Below, piece by piece: positions 28,486 through 36,104 of a stretch of DNA of 64,000 nt (position 1 is the first letter of the stretch; each line of letters begins with the position of its first letter). This DNA comes from Rhodanobacter soli (GTDB lineage: Bacteria > Pseudomonadota > Gammaproteobacteria > Xanthomonadales > Rhodanobacteraceae). A model generated the notes under the pieces. The model made no database searches, was not told the DNA's origin, and worked only from the letters and a program-made list of their open reading frames with translations. The position numbers and the translations under genes were made by a program. The stretch lies in NCBI RefSeq assembly GCF_040548735.1, contig NZ_JBEPSD010000003.1, forward strand, positions 496,001 through 560,000, given 5' to 3'.

Positions 28486-29226
28486 ATGGATCTGGTAAGC
28501 ATCATCGGCACCATTCTGGCCTTCGTGGTGATCATCGTCGGCACCGTTCTGAAGGGCTCCACCGTGGGTGCGCTGTGGAACGCGGCGGCGTTCGTGATCG
28601 TCTTTGCCGGCACGGCCGCGGCCCTGCTGGTGCAGACCCAGGGCAAGGTGCTCAAGCATGCGTTCAAGATGCTCTCGATGGTCTACCGGCCGCCCCAGCA
28701 CAGGCCGAGCGACCTGATCAGCCGGATCGTCGGCTGGAGCGAGATCTCGCGCCGGCAGGGCCTGCTCGGGCTGGAGCCGCAGATCGAGGCGGAGGTCGAC
28801 CCGTTCGTCAGCAAGGGTCTGCAACTGCTGGTCGACGGCGGCGAGCCGGAGGCGATCCGCAGCGTGCTGGAGGTGGACCTGGAAACCCGCGAGTCGATCG
28901 ACCTGGCCGGCGCCAAGGTGTACGAGATGGCCGGCATCTACTCGCCCACGCTGGGCATCATCGGCGCCGTGATGGGGCTGATGGCGGTGATGCAGAACCT
29001 GGCCGATCCGAGCAAGCTCGGCCACGGCATCGCCGCCGCCTTCGTGGCCACCATCTACGGCGTGGCGCTGGCCAACCTGTTCATGCTGCCGATGGCGGCG
29101 CGGCTGAAGGGCCTGATCCACAAGCAGACGCAGATGCGCGAGATCCTGATCGAGGGCCTGGTGTCGATCGCCCAGGGCGACAACCCGCGGCAGATCGAAG
29201 CGCGCCTGCAAGGTTACGTGGCATGA
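28486..29226 (+). CDS. motC: Flagellar motor stator protein MotC (MotA/PomA family)
   Basis: 246 residues with four transmembrane helices. It forms the proton- or sodium-driven stator with the MotB-type partner. N-terminal TM1 (VSIIGTILAFVVIIVGTVLK) and TM2 (ALWNAAAFVIVFAGTAAALL) are followed by a cytoplasmic loop with charged FliG-contact residues, then TM3/TM4 with GIYSPTLGIIGAVMGLMAVM. It is closest to Pseudomonas MotC, which sits in the same cheYZA-motCD context. It lies 5 bp after cheA and overlaps motD by 4 bp. Confidence 0.93.
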   Translation: MDLVSIIGTILAFVVIIVGTVLKGSTVGALWNAAAFVIVFAGTAAALLVQTQGKVLKHAFKMLSMVYRPPQHRPSDLISRIVGWSEISRRQGLLGLEPQIEAEVDPFVSKGLQLLVDGGEPEAIRSVLEVDLETRESIDLAGAKVYEMAGIYSPTLGIIGAVMGLMAVMQNLADPSKLGHGIAAAFVATIYGVALANLFMLPMAARLKGLIHKQTQMREILIEGLVSIAQGDNPRQIEARLQGYVA

Positions 29227-30251
29227 GAAGGCACAAGCACGAGGAACACATCAATCACGAGGCCTGGGCGATCCCCTATGCCGACCTGATGACCTTGCTG
29301 CTCGCGTTCTTCGTGGTGATGTATGCGGTCTCGGTGGTCAACGAAGGCAAGTTCCGGGTGATGTCCGAATCGCTGATCGAGGCGTTCAACGGCTCCAGCC
29401 ACGCCATCGCGCCGCTGCCGCCGACGCGGATCCGGCCGCACAACATCGCCCCGGCGATCGCCGCGCCGGCCGGCCAGTCGGGTTCGTCGATCGTGCCGAT
29501 CGCGGTGCCGATCCCGCCGCATCCGGTGCCGGCGAGCGGCGGCACCGGCCGCGAGGCGGGCCGCCAGTCGAAGCAGCAGGAAAACCTGGGGCGCATCGAG
29601 GACCAGGTGCGCAAGGCGCTGCAGCCGCTGATCGACCGCAAGCTGGTGGTGGTGCGGCACAAGCCGGACTGGCTGGAGATCGAGATCCGCACCGACATCC
29701 TGTTCCCCAGCGGCGTGGCGCAGCTGTCGGAGCCGGCCAATGCGGTGCTGCGCGACCTGGCGGCGATCCTGGCCCGCTTCGCCAACCCGCTGCGGGTGGA
29801 GGGTTTCACCGACGATGTGCCGATCAGCAACGCGTTGTATCCGTCGAACTGGGAACTGTCGGCGGCGCGCGCGGCCAGCGTGGCGCGCCTGTTCTCCATG
29901 ACCGGAATCGCCCCCGCGCGGCTCGGCATCATCGGCTGGGGCGAAATGCGCCCGATCGCCGACAACGCCACCGTGGAAGGCCGCAACCAGAACCGGCGCG
30001 TGCTGGTGGTGGTGATGAGCGATCGCCCGGCCGCGCCGCGCGATCACACCACGCCCGAGCACGTCGATGAGGTGACCGGACTGGCGGCCTCGCCGGCACC
30101 GGCCGTCGAGATGATGCCCACGGTGCGCGTCAGCAGTGGCAGCAGCGGCACGCCGGCCCAGGTGGCCGGCGGCGCCGAAAATCCCGCGCTGCCCGATGTC
30201 GTCGCCGGGCACGCCGGTGGGGCGGCTCACCGTACCAACTCGAGCAAGTGA
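29223..30251 (+). CDS. motD: Flagellar motor stator protein MotD (MotB/OmpA family)
   Basis: 342 residues. One transmembrane helix near 17-38 contains the ion-binding aspartate in YADLMTLLLAFFVVMYAVS. A plug/linker region rich in Pro and Ser follows, then an OmpA-like peptidoglycan-binding domain (about 150-265: EGFTDDVPISNALYPSNWEL, GRNQNRRV) and a disordered C-terminal tail. It overlaps motC by 4 bp. In related clusters ParC/ParP-type genes often follow motD; here cheW follows after 37 bp. Confidence 0.93.
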   Translation: MRRHKHEEHINHEAWAIPYADLMTLLLAFFVVMYAVSVVNEGKFRVMSESLIEAFNGSSHAIAPLPPTRIRPHNIAPAIAAPAGQSGSSIVPIAVPIPPHPVPASGGTGREAGRQSKQQENLGRIEDQVRKALQPLIDRKLVVVRHKPDWLEIEIRTDILFPSGVAQLSEPANAVLRDLAAILARFANPLRVEGFTDDVPISNALYPSNWELSAARAASVARLFSMTGIAPARLGIIGWGEMRPIADNATVEGRNQNRRVLVVVMSDRPAAPRDHTTPEHVDEVTGLAASPAPAVEMMPTVRVSSGSSGTPAQVAGGAENPALPDVVAGHAGGAAHRTNSSK

Positions 30252-30288
30252 AACCGATGACCGCATCCGCCGACCATGGAGTAAACGC

Positions 30289-30768
30289 ATGAATGCCGCC
30301 GCCGCCGCGCCCGAAGCACGCCCCCGGCACTGGCTGTCGTTCCGTATCGGGACGCAACTGTACGCGGCGCCGCTGGACAATGTCAGCGAAGTCATCCGCG
30401 ATGGCGACCTCACGCCGGTGCCGGGTGCCGCCCCCGACCTGCTGGGCGTGCGGCATCTGCGCGGGCGCATCGTGCCGGTCATGGACGGCCGCTGCCGGCT
30501 GGGCCTGCCGGCGCTGCCGGCGGCGAATCCGGTCACGGCCCGCGTGGTGATGCTGTCGCACGCCGGCCAGCGGGTTGGCCTGCTGGTGGACGCGGTCGGC
30601 GAACTGCTGTGCAGCGACGGCATCGACATCGCGCCGCCGCCGCCGGGACGGGCCAGCCGCGACGACGACCCGGTCAGCGGCGTGCTGGCCTGGCAAGGTG
30701 GCTTCGTGGCCTTGCTCGATGTCCGCCGGCTGTGCCGGGTGGACGATGGGAGCGGCCATGTGGCTTGA
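30289..30768 (+). CDS. cheW: CheW-like adaptor protein (cluster 1)
   Basis: 159 residues, one CheW domain. It couples receptors to CheA. Motifs: WLSFRIGTQLYAAPLDNVSE, the GVRHLRGRIVPVMDGRCRLG core (GxxxxRGxxxPVxD) and VGLLVDAVGE. Start ATG 30289 has GGAG 7 nt upstream; the longer open frame upstream lies inside motD. The 3' end overlaps the next gene by 11 bp. A second CheW is encoded at 35569-36090. Confidence 0.92.
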   Translation: MNAAAAAPEARPRHWLSFRIGTQLYAAPLDNVSEVIRDGDLTPVPGAAPDLLGVRHLRGRIVPVMDGRCRLGLPALPAANPVTARVVMLSHAGQRVGLLVDAVGELLCSDGIDIAPPPPGRASRDDDPVSGVLAWQGGFVALLDVRRLCRVDDGSGHVA

Positions 30769-31111
30769 GGCCGGCGTGGGCATCCTGCTGTTGCTGGCGC
30801 TGGCGCAGTCGGCGCTGCTGTTCCATGGCTGGCGGCAGTTGCGCGAGTTGCAACGGCAGGTTGCCGCACTGTCGCACGACGCCATCCATGCCGGTACCGA
30901 CGTGCCGACTTCGATGCTGGTGACGGCGCTGGGACGGCTGGAGCGTCAGGTGGGCCGGCTCGAGCAGCAACCGCCGCCGACCCGGCAATCCTACGAACTG
31001 GCCCAGCAACTGGCGCGCGAAGGCGCCGACGTGGAACAACTGGTCAGCCGCTGCGGCTTGTCGCGCGACGAGGCGAGGCTGGTCCTGCAGATGCATCCGG
31101 CCAATCCCTGA
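30758..31111 (+). CDS. DUF2802 protein
   Basis: 117 residues: an N-terminal transmembrane helix (LEAGVGILLLLALAQSALLF), a coiled coil, and a C-terminal helix-turn-helix-like segment (YELAQQLAREGADVEQLVSR, CGLSRDEARLVLQMH). This matches DUF2802 proteins found directly after cheW at the end of flagellar clusters in Pseudomonas and Xanthomonads. Function unknown. ATG 30758 is inside the end of cheW (11-bp overlap). The flhB-like gene on the other strand converges with it. Confidence 0.82.
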   Translation: MWLEAGVGILLLLALAQSALLFHGWRQLRELQRQVAALSHDAIHAGTDVPTSMLVTALGRLERQVGRLEQQPPPTRQSYELAQQLAREGADVEQLVSRCGLSRDEARLVLQMHPANP

Positions 31112-31136
31112 AATGCGGGTGCGGCGCGGTGGCCGG

Positions 31137-31152
31137 CTGGCCCCCCGGCCAG
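31137..31152. terminator. Hairpin between convergent genes
   Basis: CTGGCC, loop CCCC, GGCCAG in the 41-bp gap between the DUF2802 gene and the convergent FlhB-like gene, ending directly at the latter's stop codon. There is no T-run in either direction; bidirectional termination is a guess from position. Confidence 0.35.
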
Positions 31153-31407
31153 TCACTCCTCGGCCGCGTCGTAGACGGCGGCCAGCACCGAGGCGGCAGC
31201 CGCGTAGAGCAGCACAGGCACGTCGTCGCGCAACCGCAGCGATGCCAGCAAGGCGGCGATCTGGGGATCGTGATGCAGCGGCAGGCCCAGTGCCTGTGCG
31301 CGCGCCAGCAGGACTTCCAGCGACTCGGGCGGCATCGCCTTGATCTGCGCATGATTGCCGCTGGCCAGCCGCAGGCTGACCCGACGCGGAGGCGGGGGCG
31401 TATTCAT
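31153..31407 (-). CDS. Small FlhB C-terminal-domain homologue (FhlB/FlhX-like)
   Basis: 84 residues resembling only the post-cleavage half of the FlhB cytoplasmic domain: QIKAMPPESLEVLLARAQAL, GLPLHHDPQIAALLASLRLR, VPVLLYAAAASVLAAVYDA. The transmembrane part and NPTH cleavage motif of full FlhB are absent. Family members of this kind can partly replace FlhBC in export switching in some bacteria. It overlaps the FliK-like gene by 4 bp (ATGA), so a hook-length regulator and an export-switch fragment are made together. Confidence 0.8.
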   Translation of the reverse strand: MNTPPPPRRVSLRLASGNHAQIKAMPPESLEVLLARAQALGLPLHHDPQIAALLASLRLRDDVPVLLYAAAASVLAAVYDAAEE

Positions 31408-32546
31408 GCAGTGGCCTGCAGCAGCACGGAGCTGTGCCGGCCCTGCGGCTGCGGCAAGCCGACCTGGCAACTCAACTGGTCGAGCAGGATGCCGCAGGCG
31501 GCGAGCCGCTGGCGCAGCGGACCGAACTGGCGCTCCATCCGCTGTGCGGTCTCCGCCTGTTCGGCCCACAGGCGTACCGCCAGCCGCGGCTCGCGCAATT
31601 GCAGCTCGCCCTGCACCGGGCCCAGGGCAGGCAGATCCAGTGCGAAGCCGAGCGTCCAGCCGTGGGTGCCGTCGGCGAGGTCGGCGGCGAACTCCAGCTG
31701 GAGTTGCAGTACGTCGCGCCCGTCCTCTCCCTGCAGCGGAATCTCGATCATCCACGCCGGCAGCGGCTGGGTGCTGGCCTCCAGTTGGGCCACCTCCACC
31801 CGCGCCAGCGCCGCTTTCACGTCGCCATGCAGGCGATCCAGCAGCGGATCCACGCCGTCGTCGGCGGGCGCCAGCGGCAGCGGCAGGCGCGGCTGCGCCT
31901 GCACGCCGCGTTGCAGCAGCGGCGGCGCGGCGTCGCTGCGGCCCGGCGCCGGCGGCGCCGTGGCACGCCGGTCGAGCAAGCCGGCCAGGCGCAGCAGCGC
32001 ACCTTTCCAGTCGTCCTCGGCCAGTGCCACCAGATTGGCGTGCGGACTGGCCAGCCTGGATTCGAAGAACAGGCCGCTGCGACTGATGGCTTCGCGCAGA
32101 CCTTCGCCGCGGGTGATCTCGGCGGGCGTGCGCAGCGACTGCTCGAGCAAGGCCAGCGCCGTGCGCAGGTCCGGCGGCAACTGGCGCAATACCGGCCGCT
32201 GGGCCAGCGCGCCCAGCGTGGCCAGCAAGGGCGCATAGCCGTTCTGCTGGGGCAGGCGCTCGCGCAGCACGCGCTGGAATGTCGGGTCGGCGGGAAGCGA
32301 CAGCACCTCCAGTTGCGGTTGCGCGCCCAGGCTCAATACGCGGACCTGGAACTGCGCCGGCAACTGGCTGCCAGGCACGTCCGCTTCCACGGTGAGGGCG
32401 CCGATCTGCAAGACCAGCAGGCCTTGCGGGTTCACGCCCAGGGGCCGCGCCGACAGCACGGTGCCGATGCGCCAGCTTGGCGCGGTGGTGCCGGAGGCGG
32501 CACCGGCCCAGGTGAGGGCGGCCAGGCTGGTCGGTTGGATGATCAA
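31404..32546 (-). CDS. FliK-like hook-length control protein (second copy)
   Basis: 380 residues from TTG 32546, supported by AGGA about 7 nt upstream on the minus strand; no ATG lies nearby in frame, and the far upstream ATG would run into the STAS gene. The C-terminal third matches the Flg_hook domain: GEDGRDVLQLQLEFAADLAD, LGPVQGELQLREPRLAVRLW, RLAACGILLDQLSCQVG. The N-terminal part is beta-rich, then Pro/Ala/Leu-rich, and differs from the FliK at 12961. It is coupled to the FlhB-like gene and divergent from the second chemotaxis operon. Confidence 0.8.
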   Translation of the reverse strand: MIIQPTSLAALTWAGAASGTTAPSWRIGTVLSARPLGVNPQGLLVLQIGALTVEADVPGSQLPAQFQVRVLSLGAQPQLEVLSLPADPTFQRVLRERLPQQNGYAPLLATLGALAQRPVLRQLPPDLRTALALLEQSLRTPAEITRGEGLREAISRSGLFFESRLASPHANLVALAEDDWKGALLRLAGLLDRRATAPPAPGRSDAAPPLLQRGVQAQPRLPLPLAPADDGVDPLLDRLHGDVKAALARVEVAQLEASTQPLPAWMIEIPLQGEDGRDVLQLQLEFAADLADGTHGWTLGFALDLPALGPVQGELQLREPRLAVRLWAEQAETAQRMERQFGPLRQRLAACGILLDQLSCQVGLPQPQGRHSSVLLQATA

Positions 32547-32681
32547 GTCGGTTCCTGCACGCCGGCGCCGTGTGTGCGAATGGGTTCGTCCTGAAGGACA
32601 TCGGCCGCGCGCAGGCGAACTTGAGCCGAGGCCGGCGCCGGGCGCGCGGCGCCTGCGGCGGCAGATCGCGCCACGACGCCC

Positions 32682-32708
32682 TAAAGCGATCGCGCCCGTG
32701 GCCGATAA
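32682..32708 (+). promoter_or_regulatory. Sigma-28 (FliA) promoter of the second chemotaxis operon
   Basis: TAAAGCGA (32682-32689), an 11-nt spacer, then GCCGATAA (32701-32708). The -10 element is a perfect match to the FliA consensus and the -35 core TAAAG is exact. It lies 37 bp before the first gene (STAS, 32746). It should make the STAS-cheY-cheA-...-STAS operon a late flagellar transcript. Confidence 0.92.
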
Positions 32709-32745
32709 GTCCTCGTCAGCGCAGTAGCGCGAGTGGAGTGGCGGC

Positions 32746-33090
32746 ATGGCCGGCAAACGGGCGGCGAAGCAGAAAGATGACGGACAGCAGCTGGTGGCGG
32801 ACGGCGCGGCCGTGGTGGTGCTTCCGGCGGATTGCCGCATCGCCGCCCAGGCCGCGCTGAAGGCGGAACTGCTGGGTGTGCTGGAGAAAGGCGCCATCGT
32901 GGTGCTGGACGGCAGCCAGGTGGAGCGTGCCGACACCGCGGCCCTGCAATTGCTGGTGCTGTTCCGGCGCGAACTTCAGGCGCGCGGCGGCAGGCTGGGC
33001 TGGCGCGGCGCAAGCGAGGCTATCAACGAGGCGGCAGGCCTGCTCGGCTTGGCACAAATACTGGAACTGCCGGCCGCAGGGCTGGCCTGA
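32746..33090 (+). CDS. STAS-domain protein (first gene of chemotaxis operon 2)
   Basis: 114 residues: a basic N-terminal tail and one STAS domain (about 20-110). The usual phospho-serine position reads ERADTAALQLLVLF, with Thr rather than the DSSG of SpoIIAA, so it resembles MlaB-type STAS proteins. No anti-sigma kinase is encoded nearby. It is 13 bp upstream of cheY and is the first gene after the sigma-28 promoter. Its partner is unknown; CheA-operon STAS proteins may adjust signalling, but this is inference. Confidence 0.82.
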   Translation: MAGKRAAKQKDDGQQLVADGAAVVVLPADCRIAAQAALKAELLGVLEKGAIVVLDGSQVERADTAALQLLVLFRRELQARGGRLGWRGASEAINEAAGLLGLAQILELPAAGLA

Positions 33091-33103
33091 ACGAGGTGGC
33101 AGC

Positions 33104-33466
33104 ATGGCAAAGATTCTTGCAGTAGACGATTCGGTTTCGATGCGCGGCATGGTGGCGTTCACCCTGCGCGGCGCCGGGCACGAGGTGGCCGAAGCCGAAA
33201 ACGGGCAGTTGGCGCTGGACGTCGCGCGCGGCAGTTCGTTCGACCTGGTGCTGGCCGACGTCAACATGCCGGTGATGGACGGCATCGCGATGGTGCGCGA
33301 GTTGCGCGCGATGGATGCCTACAAGGGCGTGCCGATCCTGATGCTGACCACCGAGTCGCACACCGAGAAGAAGATGGAAGGCAAGGCGGCCGGCGCCACC
33401 GGCTGGCTGGTCAAGCCGTTCGATCCGGAGCAGCTGCTGGCCACCGTCAAGCGCGTGCTGGGTTAA
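33104..33466 (+). CDS. cheY: Chemotaxis response regulator CheY (cluster 2)
   Basis: 120 residues, single receiver domain. Acidic pair D8/D9, phosphoacceptor D52 (VLADVNMPVMDG), T82/T83 and K104 (LVKPF). The pattern around D52 (DVNMPVMDG) and TTESHTEKKMEGKAAGATGW is typical of CheY proteins encoded next to CheA in operons of this type, rather than the FliM-binding CheY at 25556. GAGG lies 7 nt before the ATG, and cheA follows after 8 bp. It may act as a phosphate sink or signal elsewhere. Confidence 0.93.
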   Translation: MAKILAVDDSVSMRGMVAFTLRGAGHEVAEAENGQLALDVARGSSFDLVLADVNMPVMDGIAMVRELRAMDAYKGVPILMLTTESHTEKKMEGKAAGATGWLVKPFDPEQLLATVKRVLG

Positions 33467-33474
33467 GGAGCGTC

Positions 33475-35469
33475 ATGAGCGCGGTCGACCTGACTCAGTT
33501 CCACAAGACATTCTTCGAGGAGAGTCGGGAAGGGCTCGACGCGATGGAGGCCGCGCTGCTGGCGCTGGATTCGGGCTCGACCGACCACGAGCTGGTGCAT
33601 ACCATCTTTCGCGCCGCGCATTCCATCAAGGGCGGCGCGGCGACGTTCGGCTTCGCCGACGTGGCCGCGTTCACCCATGTCGCCGAATCGCTGCTGGAGG
33701 AAGTGCGCAGCGAGCGGCGCGCGGTGGACTCTGGATTGATCGAGGTGTTGCTGCGCTCGGTCGACTGCATGCGCGCGATGCTGGAGCGGTCGAGCCTGGG
33801 CCAGCCGGTGGCCGATGCCGAGAGCGAGGCGCTGCGCGTCGAGCTGGTGCAGCTGGTCAGCGGCGAGATTGCCGCGCCGGCAGTTGCTGCCGCGTCGCTG
33901 GTTGCACCGGTGAGCGGGTGGAACATTGCGTTCACCGCGTTACCGCACCTGCTGCAGACCGGCAACGATCCGCTGCGGCTGTTTCGCGAACTGCAGCAAC
34001 TGGGTCGCCTGGAGGTCGTGCGCGCGTTCATCACCGACAGCGCGCCGGCGCAGCTGGCCGAACTCGACCCGAGCCAGTGCCACCTGGGCTGGGAGTTGCA
34101 CCTGCATGGCGCCGTCGCGCGCGGCGACGTCGACGCGGTATTCGACTGGCTCGACGGCGATTGCGAACTGACTATCGCGCCGATGGTCGAGCCTGCCGCG
34201 GCCGACGCGGTGCCGCTGACTTCGGATGCTCCCGTGCCGCCCGCCGCATCCGCGTCGCGACCGATCCGCGAGACAGCCACCGCCTCCAGTGAAGGCAGCT
34301 CGATCCGCGTGGGCATCGACAAGGTCGATGCGCTGATCAACATGATGGGCGAACTGGTGATCACCCAGTCGATGCTCAGCGACATCGGCGAAAAATTCGA
34401 ACTGTCCCAGCTGGGCCGGTTGCGCGACGGGCTGGTGCAGCTCGAACGCGCCACGCGCGAACTGCAGGAGAGCGTCATGCGCATCCGCATGCTGCCGATC
34501 GCCTCCGTGTTCAACCGCTTTCCGCGCCTGGTGCACGACCTGGAGCGCAAGCTCGACAAGCGGGTCAGGCTGGAGCTGCACGGCGAGCACACCGAGCTGG
34601 ACAAGACGGTGCTGGAGAAAATCGGCGACCCGCTGGTGCATCTGGTGCGCAACGCGATCGACCACGGCCTGGAGTCGCCGGCGCAACGCAAGGCCGCCGG
34701 CAAACCCGAAACCGGCACGCTCAAGCTCAACGCGTACCACGAAGGCGGCAACATCGTGGTGCAGATCAGCGATGACGGCGCCGGGCTCAACCATGCCGCG
34801 ATCGTGGCCAAGGCGCAGCAGCGCGGCCTGGTCGCCGCAGGGCAGGAGCTCAGCGACGCCGAGGTGGCCGAACTCATTTTCCAGCCGGGCTTTTCGACTG
34901 CCGCCCAGGCCACCGACCTTTCCGGCCGCGGCGTGGGCATGGACGTCGTGCGCCGCAACGTGCGCGATCTGGGCGGCAGCGTCGGCGTGCGCAGCGCGTC
35001 CGGCAAGGGCAGCACGTTCACGATCACCTTGCCGCTGACCCTGGCGATCATCGACGGCCTGGTCACGGCCGTGGGCCACGAACGTTACATCGTGCCGCTG
35101 ACTTCGATCGTCGAGTCGCTGCGCCTGCGTGCCGATGCGGTGCGCAAGATCGCCGGCGGCGGCGAGGTGTTCCACTTCCGCGACGAATACCTGCCGATCA
35201 TGCGGCTGCACCGCGCGTTCGCCTGCAGCGATGCGGTCACCGACATCGAACGCGGCATCGTGGTGGTGATCGAGGAAGACGGTCGGCGCGTGGGCCTGCT
35301 GGTCGACGACCTTCTCGGCCAGCAGCAGGCGGTCGTCAAGTCGCTGGAGGCGCATTACCGGCGCGTGCAGGGCATCTCCGGCGCGACCATCCTCAGCGAC
35401 GGCTCGGTCGCGCTGATCGTCGATGTGGGCGGCGTGGTGCGGCTGGGGCAGCACAGAAAGGCAGCCTAA
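33475..35469 (+). CDS. cheA: Chemotaxis histidine kinase CheA (cluster 2)
   Basis: 664 residues. HPt domain with H49 (RAAHSIKGGAAT), then a P2-like region (about 145-235) bearing ITDSAPAQLAELDPSQCHLG as in E. coli-type CheA. Next come P3 (about 275-345), the P4 kinase with LVRNAIDHG, DDGAGL and GRGVGMDVV boxes, and the P5 CheW-like domain (about 520-660). Unlike the CheA at 26615, it has a recognisable P2 and lacks the repeated acidic linker motif. It lies between cheY and cheW in the sigma-28 operon. Confidence 0.95.
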   Translation: MSAVDLTQFHKTFFEESREGLDAMEAALLALDSGSTDHELVHTIFRAAHSIKGGAATFGFADVAAFTHVAESLLEEVRSERRAVDSGLIEVLLRSVDCMRAMLERSSLGQPVADAESEALRVELVQLVSGEIAAPAVAAASLVAPVSGWNIAFTALPHLLQTGNDPLRLFRELQQLGRLEVVRAFITDSAPAQLAELDPSQCHLGWELHLHGAVARGDVDAVFDWLDGDCELTIAPMVEPAAADAVPLTSDAPVPPAASASRPIRETATASSEGSSIRVGIDKVDALINMMGELVITQSMLSDIGEKFELSQLGRLRDGLVQLERATRELQESVMRIRMLPIASVFNRFPRLVHDLERKLDKRVRLELHGEHTELDKTVLEKIGDPLVHLVRNAIDHGLESPAQRKAAGKPETGTLKLNAYHEGGNIVVQISDDGAGLNHAAIVAKAQQRGLVAAGQELSDAEVAELIFQPGFSTAAQATDLSGRGVGMDVVRRNVRDLGGSVGVRSASGKGSTFTITLPLTLAIIDGLVTAVGHERYIVPLTSIVESLRLRADAVRKIAGGGEVFHFRDEYLPIMRLHRAFACSDAVTDIERGIVVVIEEDGRRVGLLVDDLLGQQQAVVKSLEAHYRRVQGISGATILSDGSVALIVDVGGVVRLGQHRKAA

Positions 35470-35568
35470 TCAGCCTGACCGAACGCGCGCGGCACTCAAG
35501 TTCCCGGCGCTTGCGCCGACACAGACAAGGCAGCAGGGCGCGCAGACGTCCGTCACGAGGTTACGCCC

Positions 35569-36090
35569 ATGTACGAAGATCCCATGTACGAAGACAAACG
35601 GGCCGCGGCACCGCCGTTGCAGCAACTCACCTTCAGCCTGGCCGACGAAGAGTACGGCGTGGACATCCTGGTCGTACGCGAGATCCGCAGCTGGTCGCGC
35701 GTCACCCGCATTCCGCAGACGCCGGATTACGTGCTGGGCGTGCTGAACCTGCGTGGCGCGATCGTGCCGATCATGGATCTGCGCCTGCGCTTCGGCCTGC
35801 AGCGCGAAAGCTACGGCGACGACACCGTGGTGATCATCGTCGCCATCGCCGAGCGGCTGTTCGGCATCGTGGTGGATGCGGTATCCGACGTGGTCGACAT
35901 CGACCCGGCGGCGATCAAGCCGGTGCCCGACATGGGCGCGGTAGTGGACACCCGCTATCTGAAAGGGCTTGCCACCCACGTCGAACGCATGGTGATGCTG
36001 CTGGACGTGGAAAAACTGATGCGTCCAGAGGACGTGGAAACACTGGACGCGGCCTTGCCGGCCGTCCAGGACGTTGAAGTCGCCGCCTGA
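35569..36090 (+). CDS. cheW: Chemotaxis adaptor CheW (cluster 2)
   Basis: 173 residues, one CheW domain: [20 protein letters not shown], the [17 protein letters not shown] core and [17 protein letters not shown] (35557-35560) lies 8 nt before the ATG. The first codons are a small tandem duplication encoding [10 protein letters not shown], so an ATG at 35584 could also start translation. It follows cheA after 99 bp and precedes the MCP by 14 bp. Confidence 0.95.
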   Translation: MYEDPMYEDKRAAAPPLQQLTFSLADEEYGVDILVVREIRSWSRVTRIPQTPDYVLGVLNLRGAIVPIMDLRLRFGLQRESYGDDTVVIIVAIAERLFGIVVDAVSDVVDIDPAAIKPVPDMGAVVDTRYLKGLATHVERMVMLLDVEKLMRPEDVETLDAALPAVQDVEVAA

Positions 36091-36104
36091 CCCGGGAAAT
36101 CGAG

